Origin: Lentinus brumalis
Taxonomy: Eukaryota; Basidiomycota; Agaricomycetes; Polyporales; Polyporaceae
Assembly (NCBI GenBank): GCA_001792895.1
Contig: MARA01000001.1
Coordinates: 124,001 to 188,000, forward strand
Length of the DNA stretch: 64,000 nt
Reading direction: 5' to 3'
Shown here: piece by piece, positions 35,721 through 48,035 of the stretch
Numbering within the stretch: the stretch's first letter is position 1
Layout: every line of letters starts with the position of its first letter
Notes under the pieces: generated by a model
The model's database searches: none
What the model was told of the DNA's origin: nothing
Seen by the model: only the letters and a program-made list of their open reading frames with translations
Program-made: the position numbers and the translations under genes

Positions 35721-37563
35721 ATGGTCCGACGTCTCATTCCCTCACCTCTTCACTATCTCGCCATACAAATGAACCCTACAGCCATGCTGGAGGACCTGGC
35801 TCTCGATGATCCGGCGACCATGGCTGAGGCGCGTGCGATACGCACAAAGACCTACCTAGTGCATCTGGTCTGGGTGAGCTACCCCGTATAACTGCACTTC
35901 GTCGAGAGCAGCACTGATTCAATATTCCTCAGCCTGGGGAGCGTCCTGTCTCGAGGATGCGCTGGTGCCGGTATCAAGTAGAGCCCATCGGGACTACGCT
36001 GCGGACGGAGGTGCCCGAAGTGGGGATCACTGCGGACATGGTCCTCCCGATAGCCCCAAACACTGCAGAGGGGAGAGGTATCCAGCCGGTCACCCCCAAC
36101 AAACCGTTTCCTTTTCCGAACTGCTATCACTGGCTGGAAAACAGTGTTGTTGTGCGCATACGAGTTCCTCACGGTGGCTTCGAACATGACGGGGCCTTCT
36201 CGTTGACCAGGGAAGAACGCAACTTGATGAACGAGAAGTTCGCGCCTGACCGTGAGCGGATTGCATCCTTCCTGGACCGGCAGGAGAAGTCACCCCCGGC
36301 TCCTTCACCCTCGGTTCACGCCACACGGGCGTCCACTCCTCTCGACGCCTTCGGCACTACCATTCACTCTCAGTCGGGATTTCCAGACCCCCAATCAGTC
36401 CCGAGCACGGCGGGAATACCTGTCGGAGTCTTATCTGACGCCTATCTTCGTATCGTGAAAGAGAAAGGTGTCATGACATCAACGCCCTCAAAGAGGCCCA
36501 GAGGCACTGCTGGGAGCTCGAAGAGACGCAGAGGCACTCTTGGGAGCGACACTCACGGTCGCGGAGCTACGGCGGCTCCTTCACCGTCCAATCCCAAGGC
36601 CGGCGAGATCGTCGAGGTCTTCGGACGAGCTCCCGATCCTATCACCCCAATGATACCGCTCGTTGATGCTTGGCTCGATATCGAGAACCATCTGACGGCT
36701 GATACCATTGCCGATCCTCGTGAATTACAGAAGGAGGTGCAGCTCATCGTCCGGTGAGCTTCATTCGAGCGTTGTTATGGTTTCGGACTGACATATACAC
36801 AGAATCATCAAACGTGGTATTGCGAGGCAACTGCTCTCCGAGGAGGCCCGGAGAGACGCTCTTGACGCCGCGTATGAATCCCAGAACAGTTGCGCGTCCG
36901 ACCCCTCTGTACCGCCCATGGCTTCAAGACGAGGAGTTCGGGGCACTTCGGATCACAGGATGACCCTCGCGTCTACCCCATCCGATGACGCGGGTCGTTC
37001 GGACTCGGACTCGGCGAAGGACACAAGTGATGAGGGTGCTGATCAGTCGCGGGGAGATCATTATGCTTCCGGTATGTCGCTGTTTTGGCACCACTCCCCT
37101 GGCATGCCCAAACATTGAACCTCGCCCAGCAGGACGGTTCAAAAGGAAACTGTCAGGGATTCACTCTGATGCTCTGACAGGTCTAGCCGTGACCGATGAG
37201 AATCGATTCATAGGAAAGTTGAAAGTTGGAGTCCAGGTTGCCATGTTGGCGGCGGTACGCCCCGAAGACGTACTCATTGAGTTTGTTAGTTTGATCGTTG
37301 GACGACTTGTGATGGGAATCGTCGTCTGGTGTGTGCTCCAATTCATGTATGCGTGGGCGCGACTTATCAATTCTTGTGCACAGTTGTTACTTGCTCGTGT
37401 TCAGTATCTTGTACTTCATGGCAACGGGCAAAGTAGGCGAGTTGACCGCTCCCATAGAAGGAGATGTGGGGGTATGAGAAAGGCGCATCGCGCCGCATAT
37501 GATGGGTTACACGCGATGGCCTATACCACCATGATTTCCAGAATGAATCTCGTACGAAGGTGA
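35721..37563 (+). CDS. RWCRY/NCYHW family, copy 3, with C-terminal membrane segment
   Basis: This is the most complete copy. Exons 35721-35873, 35933-36753, 36803-37071 and 37133-37563 give 557 residues with all phases matching. Exon 1: MVRRLIPSPLHYLAIQMNP to TYLVHLVW. Exon 2: SRMRWCRYQVEPIGTTLR, GITADMVLPIAPN, FPFPNCYHW, RIRVPHGGFEHDGAF, a basic spacer with two near-identical KRPRGTAGS / KRRRGTLGS units, VFGRAPDP, IPLVDAWLDI. Exon 3: RIIKRGIARQLLSEEARR then an acidic/Ser stretch. Exon 4: about 60 polar residues, then a long hydrophobic region (LIEFVSLIVGRLVMGIVVWC followed by VLQFMYAW) and a basic tail. The arrangement looks like a soluble N-terminal domain on a C-terminal membrane anchor, topology unproven. 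Function is unknown. Confidence 0.82.
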
Positions 37564-38092
37564 GCCCACATCTATTCAGATTCTCATTGTTTGAATGTTC
37601 TGATGACTTGTATATTCAGCGGCCTCGGTCTATCCCGAGTGGTCACCGTGGAGGGCGGGTCAAAGCTTATCTTCTCCTTCTCGGCCGACGGCCGGCGAAC
37701 CAATTCCCGCTGATGTCTCCGCATGCACAGTGTCTTGTAGTTGTAACGCAATGCATCCCAGAACAATCGGTATTGTTATGCGCTTGTGGACTCGTTGTAG
37801 CAAGTACTCAAGTGGTCCATGGTCGTTGGCGGTGCGTAGAGCGCGACTATCCACGTCGGGCGTTAACCACCCACCTTGCATAACAAGTATCAACAGTGAT
37901 TTCCAGCGCGTGGTGCCTTCTCCGCCCTGGCTTCTACTTTCCCCATCATCACCCCGCTACTCTTGGTACCTCTTCGTCCTCGCTATCCGTTGCATCGTCT
38001 CCCGCGACTTGTGTCCATCCCAGCCTGTGCCCCGCGCTGCATTGGTCGAAGCTTCAACAACGTTGTTCTTCCGGAGTACCCCCGTATCTGAC

Positions 38093-39255
38093 ATGACGGA
38101 CGATCTATTGGTTCCCTTGCCTTGCCACTATGCCTTGATCCGTCTGAATCCTACGGCGATGCTGGGGGACCTTCGCCTCGACGATGCCATCACATTAGCG
38201 GAGGCTGAAAAGTTCAAGCCGAAGACATATCTGGCATTCCTACTCTGGGTGAGTGGACCATGTCGCTCTTGCCTCCCGTTCAATGGTGCTAACTGTACGA
38301 TGCCTCAAAGCCCGAGGAGCTTCCTTTGCCCGGGATGCGTTGGTGCCGATACAGTGTCGAGCCCCTCGGCGCCACACTGCGTACGCCCATTCAAGAGCAA
38401 GGCATCACCTCTGACATGGTGATTCCCATCGCCCCAAACGACTCTCATCCCCGTGGACGCATCCCAGTTCATCCATCCCCATCATTCCCTTTCGCAAACT
38501 GCTTCCATTGGATCGAAAGTAATGTCACCGTTCGCATCCGCGTGCGGGAGGACGGCTTCGTACACGATCAGGCGGTCTCGCTGAGCGCCAAAGAACGCGT
38601 CGCACTCATGAGGAGGTTCGAGGAAGATTACGAGCGCATCGGCACTTTCCACGCTGAACAGGAGGTGCAGCTTCCTCACTGCAGCGGGATGGAAAGAGTC
38701 GACAACGCACAGTGCTTACAGACCCCGCCGACCACAGCCTCTGGCGGAGTCCAGCGGCTCACACAGGGCTTCTCGGACGAGCTCCTCTCAGCTGCCTATC
38801 TGCGTTACGCGCGCGAGGAGGGCATGCTGACGTCCATGCCCATGTCGGACAGTAGCACAGGCTGGGATTTCGGCGGCGACTCGGGTCTGGGCAATTACAC
38901 TGATAGTCCGCCAGCATCTCCTGCCTCGGCTTCGGACGACGACTTCGTTGACGTCTTTGGACGTGCTCCAGATCCGACCACCGGATTGATACCGCTGGTG
39001 GACGCTTGGATGGACATCGACCAGCACTTGTCCGCTGATAGCATACCGAGCCCGGATGAGCTAGAGAACGAAGTCGAGGAGATGATACAGTGAGTGCGCC
39101 ACGTGAATGTCGACTGCCAAAGACACTCACTTGCGTTGATTGATCGTAGAATCATCAAGCGTGGTGTTGCAAGGCGACTTCTTGCAGAGAAGGCGGGAGC
39201 ATCAATCGGCAGAGTCGAGGCATCCCGCGGGATATCTCTCGGTTCAGCAAGATAG
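38093..39255 (+). CDS. RWCRY/NCFHW family, copy 4 (short form)
   Basis: Exons 38093-38248, 38311-39089 and 39150-39255 give 346 residues, all phases matching. Exon 1: CHYALIRLNPTAMLGDLRLDD to TYLAFLLW. Exon 2: LPGMRWCRYSVEPLGATLR, GITSDMVIPIAPN, SFPFANCFHW, RIRVREDGFVHD, FEEDYERIGTF, LRYAREEGMLTSM, DVFGRAPDPTTGLIPLVDAW, then MDIDQHL. Exon 3: QIIKRGVARRLLAEKAG and a stop soon after. There is no membrane segment, unlike copies 3 and 5. It is closest to copy 6, sharing NCFHW rather than NCYHW, LRYA.EEG and VDAWMDI. It may be a soluble family member, or the last exon may continue by splicing past the stop I chose. Confidence 0.8.
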
Positions 39256-39987
39256 TCCCTCCGCATCCTGTCGGATGCGACTCGGAGTCGTCGCAAAGTG
39301 TCTCCGTTCCCACCACCCAACACGTCGCTCTTTGGCATCCAGTCCTCTGGTCGGCGCAGGTTGGACTGCTGTGGTCCATAACCGGATACTTTATGCCCCT
39401 GGTGCGGTGGCACGTCGGCCGTGGGGCCGCTCCGCTGTTCCACTGGTTGGGACAAGCAGCTGCGAAAGCATGCAGTTGCTGAGCCACTCGGACGCTCGCG
39501 TGGTATACCCGCATGCTTGACTGCGTCTGACAGGCTGATTACTCTATTAGATGTCTCGGAGCCCTTCCTTGCCTCCCATGGTTGGCTTCACGTCATGACC
39601 GTGACTCGGACTATTGTCCCGTTGCGGCCCGCAGCCTCTACGTCTGGGGGTTGTAGCTGCGAGGAAAGTGCAGACGCATAGTGGTCATAACCTAGATGGT
39701 TGACCTCTGCGTATTGATTTCTGCGCTTCCTGGTGCCGTACATGCCCCCATCTTCTCGCATTCCCTGTTGAGGTGGCGACGCATGCAAGCCCGCGGTCCA
39801 TGCGGGTCGCGTTGATACTACTTACGATATAGTATACATATTTGTATAACAGTGTACAATGAGTCCCGACTGCGTTGTACTTGAGCGTATGTCATGACGA
39901 ATCTAGCCTCGCCTGCGACTTTTGCACGAGGGGACTGCGGCGAGAGTGACGGCGGGACTGAACAGAGTGCAGTCATTCATGGCATGT
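39256..39987. other. No supported gene; left flank of the large transposon
   Basis: About 730 bp between copy 4 and the transposon. No frame with recognisable motifs. It ends at the target-site copy CAAGGC. Confidence 0.4.
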
Positions 39988-39993
39988 CAAGGC
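39988..39993. repeat. Left target-site duplication CAAGGC
   Basis: CAAGGC lies directly outside the left TATGACG terminus. The identical hexamer lies directly outside the inverted right terminus at 60888-60893. Confidence 0.85.
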
Positions 39994-40032
39994 TATGACG
40001 AGAGTTATAGGACAATATTAAGTGACATCGTG

Positions 40033-40256
40033 TTTTGCAGTGGCTTGCAGCCGCTTGCATTCCCTTGCAGCCATTTGCCGCCATTTGCGACCGTTTGCAC
40101 CGATCTGCACTCATTTTGCAGTGCTTTGACGTCCTTTGCAGCCCTTTTGCAGATCTCCACCAGTCCAACGTCGCTCTGCGCCACCATTTGGCATTACGCA
40201 TCTCCTTTGCAGTCCTTTGCAGATACTTGCAGCCCGGTTGCAGTCATTTGCAGCCA
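40033..40256. repeat. Left subterminal TTGCAG array
   Basis: About eighteen TTTGCAG/CTTGCAG-like cores occur at 10-12-base spacing, with a gap around 40155-40200. The right end of the element has the same motif in opposite orientation. This is typical of subterminal transposase-binding repeats. Confidence 0.85.
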
Positions 40257-40833
40257 GGCACACCCCTCGACATTTTTAGACAGGAGACGCCGGGAAGCAA
40301 CGTTCAGGCGCGGGGGATGGTTTCACTCCCTCCCCAACACAGCCACCCGTACGACTTCAACCACTCCGCTCAACGAGCCACTCTCCCCGCCAAGGTTACG
40401 TGCCGCCCGCCGATCTGCGTCAAAGCTTTTCCATGACAGGCCATCGATAATGTGCCCTGGACAGGCCGATGCAAGTCCGAAGGCCTGAACGGCACCCCAA
40501 TACCGCCGCGCTAAGTCTCGTCCCCCTGCGGTTGCGCGGCTTGCCTCTCACCTCCACCTTCCGTCCGTCCCCAGTCTTCTCTCCCCGTTTTCGCGCATCC
40601 ACCCATGTCCGCAGTCATTCCTCCCATGTCCGGCATGTGTCCTCCCCGAGACGGCTGCCTCCATCATGAATGCCTCAGTGACCCTCTTGGGGCATGCGCC
40701 TATTTTGCGGTCACAGACAATCACGTCGAACGTCGGGTGCGTTATATTGTTGGCCGACCGCCACCTTTTCTACTGACGTTCTCCGGTCAGTCTGCTCTCC
40801 GTCCCGACGAAGTCTGTCACCAGTGTGGCCATA

Positions 40834-41110
40834 CTGTACCATTTCGAATTGTTCGACCAGTCACGCATAACAGGCCCCCGAATTGGTCGGAATTTGGGCG
40901 CCTGTCACGCGTCACTCAGAGGCTGGTCGAAACCACCCGGCCGGCGCTAACATATGCCGGGGGCGGCGCGCTGTCGCGCGCCCTATTTGTGGCTAATTTT
41001 GGTCGAATTTTCGCCCAATGTCACGGTCACCGGCCGGTTGGTCGAATATGTTCGACGAAATCGGCCTGTCACGGGTCACAGGGCTGGTCGAACAATTCGA
41101 AATGGTACAG
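40834..41110. mobile_element. Nested 277-bp MITE with TA target duplication
   Basis: A 27-bp perfect terminal inverted repeat runs inward from CTGTACCATTTCGAATTG at 40834 and from its complement ending at 41110. TA dinucleotides stand at 40832-40833 and 41111-41112. The interior repeats GGTCGAA/TTCGACC-like motifs and has no coding capacity. TA duplication and short inverted ends point to a Tc1/mariner (Stowaway-like) non-autonomous element. It lies inside the larger transposon, so it inserted later or was carried along. Confidence 0.9.
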
Positions 41111-41401
41111 TAACTGGATTCATCATCAGGCGAAACATTCAGAGACTGCGACTCATCCTGAGCACTGTGCTCGCGGTGGATGTCCGACCAGCGGCTGTGG
41201 TGGTTTCTTCGCGGTGCGTTTGTTCTGAGTGGTCACCTGGAACTCCATTTTTATGTGCCGTCTAGCTTGAGCATCACGCCCGGTGGGCTCCATCCACTCC
41301 TTGCGTCTGCGGCCGGGCCTTGCGTGCTCACGTCTCTGCACAATCTCCCCCCGGATCCTGGTACGTGAGTTCCACTGAACTTCCTTTCCCGCACATTGAA
41401 C

Positions 41402-44400
41402 ATGTCTCTCAGTCATACCATGAGTTCCGCGGCGCCGCCGCAATTTGCCACGACGCATCCCTCGCTCGCCACCATCCCTTCCGCTTTCCGCGCCCCTTCG
41501 ACGCTTCCCGACTCGTCCCTCCCTCCATCGTTCCCCTTAGCCCCTCCCGCCACCGCGTACTCCGCAGTGCGTGCGCACGATCAAGGGTCGACGTATGCGA
41601 TACGCAACGCTGCGGCTGAACGTCACCGCACGACGGATCCCACCTCCCGCGTCGGCGGTGCGAACGTGTCTCGTCCTCGCACGGCAGTCCTCGCGCCCCT
41701 CCCTCCAGCGGCTCCACTTCTGTCCCTTCGCCGGTTCTCCAGCTTCACACCCCCGGGGCCTCGGGCTCCTCGTCTTCGAACGCGTGTGGCCCCGGTCAAG
41801 AGACGTTCGCGGTGTGTTGCTTCCCATTTGTGGTGAGTATCCTTGTCGCGCTGTGGCCGTCTCCCGTCAATCCTCATGTTCCATTTGTTACTCGTAGCAT
41901 CCTAGCATTCAGGATCGAGGCAAATATCCGCGCACCACCATGTCGTTCACCACGGAGGAGTTCAAAAATGTCGTCAAGTCTCTCATGCATTGGGGTCTTG
42001 TATTCAAGGTACGCCTCGCCACTTCTGGCCCGGTGTTCCGTTCCCTCGGCGAGCAGGTGGTTGCGCACTTGGAATCTCTCGGCATCATCCTGCCCGGGTA
42101 CGATGCCACCAAGCCCTGGGAGACCCCGCAGGATCTACCCTTCGTGCTGCTCGCCGGGCAGCAGAAAGACATGTTCACGAAGGTTCACACACCGTACGAT
42201 TCGTTCAACGGCGTGCAGTTCACATACAAGGCTCTCACTGGAGCAAGGCCGCCGCTGACCCGCATCGCGTGCCCCGTCGGCGACGAGCTCATGCCACTAA
42301 AACTTTTGCGCATCAGTATGTCTTTCATTCCTTGGCTCCATGACGCTCAGGTGACTGAACCCCATCTCCTAGCGCCTCGCTTCGGCGACTTGCAGGGCCC
42401 GCTAGACAACCATACAGCGTATCTGGCGGGCGCCCCGGGCATCGACGACTTCCTTACCATTCCCCACCGCGAGCGCCCTCATCCTTGCTTTCCTCGTCGT
42501 CTGCTCGCCTCGATTCTTCGGGATCGCTTGACTGCTGCCTGTTTACGCACCTGCCCTCGTGCCACACCTCCGCCCTCCCCTTCCTCCACCTCTCCTCCGG
42601 GGTCACCGGTGGCCACGTCAGCCCCAATTCCGGTGCCGGCTCCACGTCTTTCCTTGACGGCTCTTTTGGAAGCCGAGGGCAGTCCTTCCCCGCCGGAGAA
42701 TCCCTTCGAGGAATGGTTGCCTAGTCGTCGCGCACCAGCAGATGTTCCACCCCTCTTCCTTCCCGAGCCCTTGGATCATCAGGATGTCGCTCCGTCTTCT
42801 GGCCCGTCGGATACACCCATCGATTCAGCCGACACCACGGCAAACGAGGACTCTGCGACCGCTTCGTCTTCGGCCTCGAGAGTGAGTGTGCATCCCTGTT
42901 CGAGACTCACGCAACCTTACTGATGACTCGGACATATGCTTGCAGGGCCGTCGTCGTCGTCGGACGACGGCTAGGATGACAGCGTACGTACGGCCGCCTG
43001 GCGCGTCGCGGCGGTCTTCGCGCTTGCGGGCGGAATCGAGTCACAGAGGACAGGCAGACGACAGTGATGACCCTGTACTGGCATCGGCTCCCGTTGAGCC
43101 TGTTCCAGCTCCGTCCTCTGTGGAACCTGACCCTCCCAGCTGCGGTCAACGTCGCACTCACGCTGAAGCGGCGTCTCCTGAGGTGCGCCCAATCGCCTAG
43201 CTATGTAAAAAGTCTCACGGCGACCGTGTCCCTTGACAGACATTGGCTGCATTACCGCCATCGAACAGGCGACGCACGGAGGCGAGTGCTCAAGCGCATT
43301 CCACGTCCGCCAGGAGCTCTTCCCGCCTGACTGAGGTATGTTTGCGCCTGTCGTTCTCTTGCATCATGCATCGTGTTGATGTATCTCGATCCCTGCAGGA
43401 TGTCTCTGTCCTCCGAGCACCCTTGCGTCCGATGCAAAAATTCGAGCTGACGGGGTGGTCCGATCGCGCCATCGCCGCGCTGCCTCCCCCGTCTCCGCCC
43501 GATGACGATGCCATCTTCCGTCCGTGCATTCGCGGCAACGACGTGAAGGAGGCTGCGAACATCTTAATCTTCCAAGTCCAGTGGCTGTTCAATCATGCAC
43601 CTGGAGGGGTGATTACTCGTCAACTACGCACGGCATTCCAGGCCGAGCTCAGGCAGCAGTTCCCGGGGTCGGGTGTAGTGTGCCATCTCGTACCACTATC
43701 TGAGCTGCTACGCCACGCCCGTCATCTCGATGTCGAAGTGTGAGTTGCGGTCGTTATTATTGGTACATCCCATTAACGTAGTCACCGACTGTTGTCGGCC
43801 TGTCATCCAGGTCGTTCGCCATCGGGGATAGCCCTATTCGTGCCGTCATGCGCGCGTGCGTGAAAACCCTCGTCGAGCAGGAGCAGTTTTGGCAGCCTCG
43901 GGGGCGCTTTCAGGTCCCTAGGTGGCGGTTGAAGCGCGGCCCGCGTGCTGATCGTGACACCGCGTTGCGAACCGCTGGGTTCATCTCGCTGCTTCATTTG
44001 CTGAACCTCGACTGCGGCCCCGATCCTGTCTCGCCCGTCCTGCTGCTCAACATCATCCTCGAGCGTGCTTGGTTCTCCCCTATCGATATCGCGTTCCTGG
44101 CCCACATCGATCCAGGATTGCTCGAGGTCCTGCGGCCTTGGATCGACTTCGACCCCTCCATGCCTCTACCGCGAAACACCAATGATCCTTTGTACGGGCT
44201 TCTTGTCGGAGCCGATATAGACGTACGTACGTTCATCACCCGATTCGTCATTCTGGTACTTATATGTTCCGTGCGCGCTCGTTAGCCTGCGCCTTACGGT
44301 GCCGGCCCGCTCGCCGCGCAAGACCTCGCTGAGGTCGAAGAGACCATTGTGTCCCATACTACCATGGGCGCCGCCTCGTTGCTGGACGAACTCGACTTGA

Positions 44401-45252
44401 CTGCGTTCTCGGATGGCTTCTTCGCAGGGTACGCCGACCACGGTGCTCTTCGTCAGGTACGTCGTTTCGCCATATCAGCCGTGGGATGCCACGCTTATGG
44501 TTCTTGGCAGACGTTCCGTGGGCGGGAACGTGACATCATCGCGGGGATGTGCAACCAGAGGTTAGACAGCGTCGATGAACTTCTCGCCCATATCGCCATT
44601 AATAGCGGGATCAACCACCACGACGTCGATCTCACCTTCCTTTCGTCTGACGACGAGAAGGACAGGGGAGGCAAGGGTAAGAAACGCGAGCTTCCCGACG
44701 CTGTCTGGGACACGACGAATGAGACTGATTTCGATTTGGCTTTCCGCCATTACCTTTCGGAGCCGGGCCATCCTGATGTCCCCGTCATCCAGGAGATGGT
44801 CGGTGAGGAGGCTTTCGTGAGGGATGCCGCGGACCCTTTGCTGCGCGCTCGTTTGTTCTTGGCCTTCCTGTCGGGCAGCGACCTGAAACCAATCGATCCC
44901 AATTGGAACATCAAGGTTCGTTGACGCATGCTCTCCATCTCGCGCATCGCGTGGCACGTCGCTGATATTTACTCGCACAGATGTCCTTCGTCCACACCGG
45001 CGATCGGGAGTATGAACCGGCGCCGGGCGAGCATTTAATCCCTGCCCCGGTGCGTAATCCTCACTTCACTCTCTGATGCTTTCCTGTTCTCATGCAGCTT
45101 CACAGATTGATGTACACGCCTGTTTCTACGACTGCACGGTCACGATTGATGAGGGTGTGCGTAACTTGTTGTCGCAGGGGTACCCTTGGCTCTCCTTCCA
45201 GGCTTGGTTTCACGGTGGACTCCTAAACGCCGATGATTTCAATCAGGTGTAG
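41402..45252 (+). CDS. Transposon-borne large protein with HECT-E3-like C-terminus
   Basis: A chain of about a dozen exons with matching gt..ag junctions runs from a Ser/Pro/Thr-rich N-terminus (about 41402-41830) through a folded block (MSFTTEEFKNVVKSLMHWG, 41940; PWETPQDLPFVLLAGQQKD, about 42116). A disordered acidic/basic linker follows (42590-43340), then a helical region (LRPMQKFELTGWSDRAIAA, FQVQWLFNHAPGG, GFISLLHLLNLDCGPDPVSP). The end resembles the HECT catalytic domain: FRGRERDIIAGM.....VDELLAHI, LLRARLFLAFLSGSDLKPID, and, after two introns, IDVHACFYDCTVTIDEGVRN. There VHACF corresponds to the AHTCF active-site Cys motif. HECT ligases pass ubiquitin through that Cys to substrates. 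Only the C-terminal third resembles HECT, so ligase activity is inference. The exon 5' of 41830 is the least certain; the stop is at 45250-45252. Confidence 0.72.
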
Positions 45253-45432
45253 CTATTGATCGTGTTTGAGTTTGTACATGGACGACTTCGAGGGACTTGC
45301 AGCACCGTGTGACCAAAGAAATATATCATTTTATGGCTTGGCGTACAGCGTGCATATCTCATAGCGCGATTTCGCGGGACTTTATACCTCTGGTGCATTT
45401 GCGATAATCACCTCGCAGTTCGGTGACGACAA

Positions 45433-46348
45433 TGTCTACTAACGTACCTAAGACTCCGCCCGAGCTCCGCCACCCGTGGTGTGACAGTGGACGTCCCATT
45501 CGACGTGCTACCTTCTTGCCGCTTGTTCACAAGTTCCACCCTCCTTGCCAACTTCATGACATTTCCGTCGCAATCTCTCGAGAACTCGCTGCGAATTCTA
45601 TACCACGACGTGAGCGCTGCGGCCCTTCTGCCCGCTGGTACAAGGTGTACTGATGACCTGCTGTCATACGTAACTCACATCCAGCTGCGATCGGTGGTCC
45701 AACAGGTTGCGGAGTTCGCGACAGTTATGGGGGGTGAGTGTCAGCACTCGAGCCACGCTAGCGGAGTGCATGGCATGTCACTGACGATCGTCCAGATGAG
45801 CCAGATCCCTTCGAGTACACCGCCTGCGCCGAGTTTCGTGACCGTGTGTTTGGTCAGTGTGGGCTGCGACTCCTCCGGATGGGATGCGGTTACTGATCGC
45901 ACGCGTGCTCGCAGCGGCCATGCGTGAGATCCGGATGGAACTGCATTTTCGCCGGGAGGTTGGGGTGCATTCGTACTCCGTGCTGGAAGAAACCTTCGGG
46001 GACGACATGGTTTCTGAGGCGCCGCCAAGTGAATACGATCGCCTCAGCTCAGATGCACACACCGAGGACCACCCCGCGGCCGCCCCGTCACCTCCTCCCC
46101 CTTGGGAAGATTATGATCCGCACGATCATGACGGTTTCGACAGATCCTGGCTCCCTTTAGGTCGACAATTCGACAACGCGGATGACGACGACTGGTGGTG
46201 GCCCCCGCCGGGCCTCTTGGCCTTGGAGCGAGAGATGATGTTGGCGCAGGGAACGGATGAGGATCGGATTCAGGCGGAGGTTGACGAGTACTTGGAGGAT
46301 CTGGAGGAGTCGCTGCCCCCCGGCGTGACGGTGCGCATGTTGACCTAG
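45433..46348 (+). CDS. Unrecognised acidic protein of the transposon
   Basis: Reading continues from about 45486 (VPFDVLPSCRLFTSSTLLANF) to an intron after VMGG (about 45731). A small exon DEPDPFEYTACAEFRDRVF follows (about 45796-45855), then after another intron AAMREIRMELHFRREVGVHSY to the stop at 46348. The C-terminal half is very acidic with a Trp cluster (DDDDWWWPPPGLLALEREMM) and a Glu-rich helix. The first exon and start are not settled: the ATG at 45433 needs an additional intron to reach this frame. I do not recognise a family. Confidence 0.45.
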
Positions 46349-46681
46349 GTGAATACGAGCGCCGAGAGTGGCCGGACGAGGCGAGGTCACTGTCCCCGCC
46401 GGACGAGAGATGTAGTAACCATTAACTCGATGTGCTTCTTGCGGTACGGCTGACCCAAAGTGGGGAAGCATCTGCCGCAATGAAACAGGCCCGGCTCGTT
46501 TCGGCTAGCCGTGGTTATTTTGTGTGGCTAGTGCGAAGGGGTTCCGATTCGCAAGAATGCCCTGTTAATCGTGTTTGTTACCGGGTGCCGGGGGGGGCTG
46601 GCCAGCGCCAAATGCACTCACGGCTTCACCGTGATCGTGCACTTGCTCACTCCAATCCCGCCTCCTTGCCCCCTGTACATC

Positions 46682-47523
46682 ATGCCCGGACTAGTCATGC
46701 CGCCGCTCGTCAGCTCGTGGGGAGAGCCATTTTCGTCGGAGCCGTGGGATCTGCCCATCGCGACAGTTCGGGGCGACGGAGTCCTACGCGTGGTGGATAG
46801 CGTCAAAGTCGAAAAGGTCAACCGCATGGAAAGGCTGGGACTGCAGCTGGACGTACCATGTCATGAGGGGGCTATCCCGGGACAGAACGGTGCTTCGACG
46901 GTACGGCATCCGCTGCACTCAAATATCACGCCAGACTTCGCCTGACCGAGTGTTTTGCAGATCCCATTTCCTCCTCGCCGGGACGCGGCGAAGTACTGGA
47001 GAGAATATCGGCCGTTCGACATAGACCTCAAACAGCTTCGAGAAGAACACGAGGAGGCATTCGTGGCTCTTCACAGTGTCCTGTCATATTTCGGGTCGCG
47101 GCATCCCCCTTGGGATGAAGTTATCATTGATCGGCAATGGCATACGTTCACTATCGCCGTGTGGGCCATCATCGAGGACCCCGCGGAAACAGAGGACAGC
47201 AGGGCCATAGCTATCGCACGGTGGGCCCGAGACAACATGCCGGTGAGATGGCGGGCTCCTGTGCAGCGTCCGGGCCAAAAGCTGACTAAGTTCCCTCACA
47301 GGATGAGGTTTTTGATCATCCATGGTGGCACGGTCGATGGAACTGGTATCCCCCGTCACCTCGGGAGATCGAGTGTGTGGACGAGGAAGATGGGTCGGAG
47401 TTCGAGTTTGGGGAAGGGTTAGACGGCCTGCCGGTCCCCGACGGGATGTTCCTCCCCAGTCGGTGGTCGGCGTGGGCCGCAGACGGGGTCGGGCCAGTGA
47501 CGGACAACCGGCAGTTCTCCTAG
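46682..47523 (+). CDS. Unrecognised Trp/Asp-rich protein of the transposon
   Basis: Exons 46682-46900, 46961-47242 and 47302-47523 give 240 residues with phase 0 at both junctions. Visible stretches are LVSSWGEPFSSEPWDLPI, RRDAAKYWREYRPFDIDLKQ, HTFTIAVWAIIEDPAE, ARWARDNMP, then DEVFDHPWWHGRWNWYPPSP and an acidic end with LPSRWSAWAAD. Trp content is unusually high. No family is recognised. The regular three-exon structure and even phases make it a convincing gene. It belongs to the plus-strand set of the element's left half. Confidence 0.62.
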
Positions 47524-48035
47524 CGGCGACGTTTCTTCATCCATGTCCCGATGCCTGGTCCGCGTTTTGGAGTGATTATGAAAGGGTTGTCCGTCGTTCG
47601 CCCAAGGCCTCCCGGCTTTTGGACAATGCGCCGCTTCTCCTGCTCGACCCCCGTAACAGACTGCTTGACACGAGCCGTTAGATGAACACGGCGCGTGCTT
47701 CAATCAAGAGGGTGCATGCGACGAAGGCGATTGATAATTAGCAAACGCCACTTACTATGATGAGTGTCATGACGTGGTCATTCTCTTGTCGCATGTTGAC
47801 GGGGTTAGAGCGCAAAGCCACTTGACATTGGCGACTTCGAATAGACATCGCTGTCTCGTTCATACAACTATCACTACTACACGACCGCGCTAATACTGGC
47901 GTCATATCGTACGGGCAGGTATATCACTCACAATCGTGGTGGGCAATGTCTCGATGCCGCCGGAGTTGGCCATGCGTCTGTCCGGGACGTAGTGATCAGC
48001 GGGCACATTTGTAACACCTGAACGACTACTCCATC
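47524..48035. other. No supported gene
   Basis: About 500 bp inside the transposon before the tandem-repeat frame. It is AT-richer than its neighbours, with no gene seen. Confidence 0.4.

Noticed and set aside
40035..40436. Plus and minus frames across the TTGCAG array
   Set aside because: Cys/Leu/Gln-rich translations produced by the short repeat, not genes.
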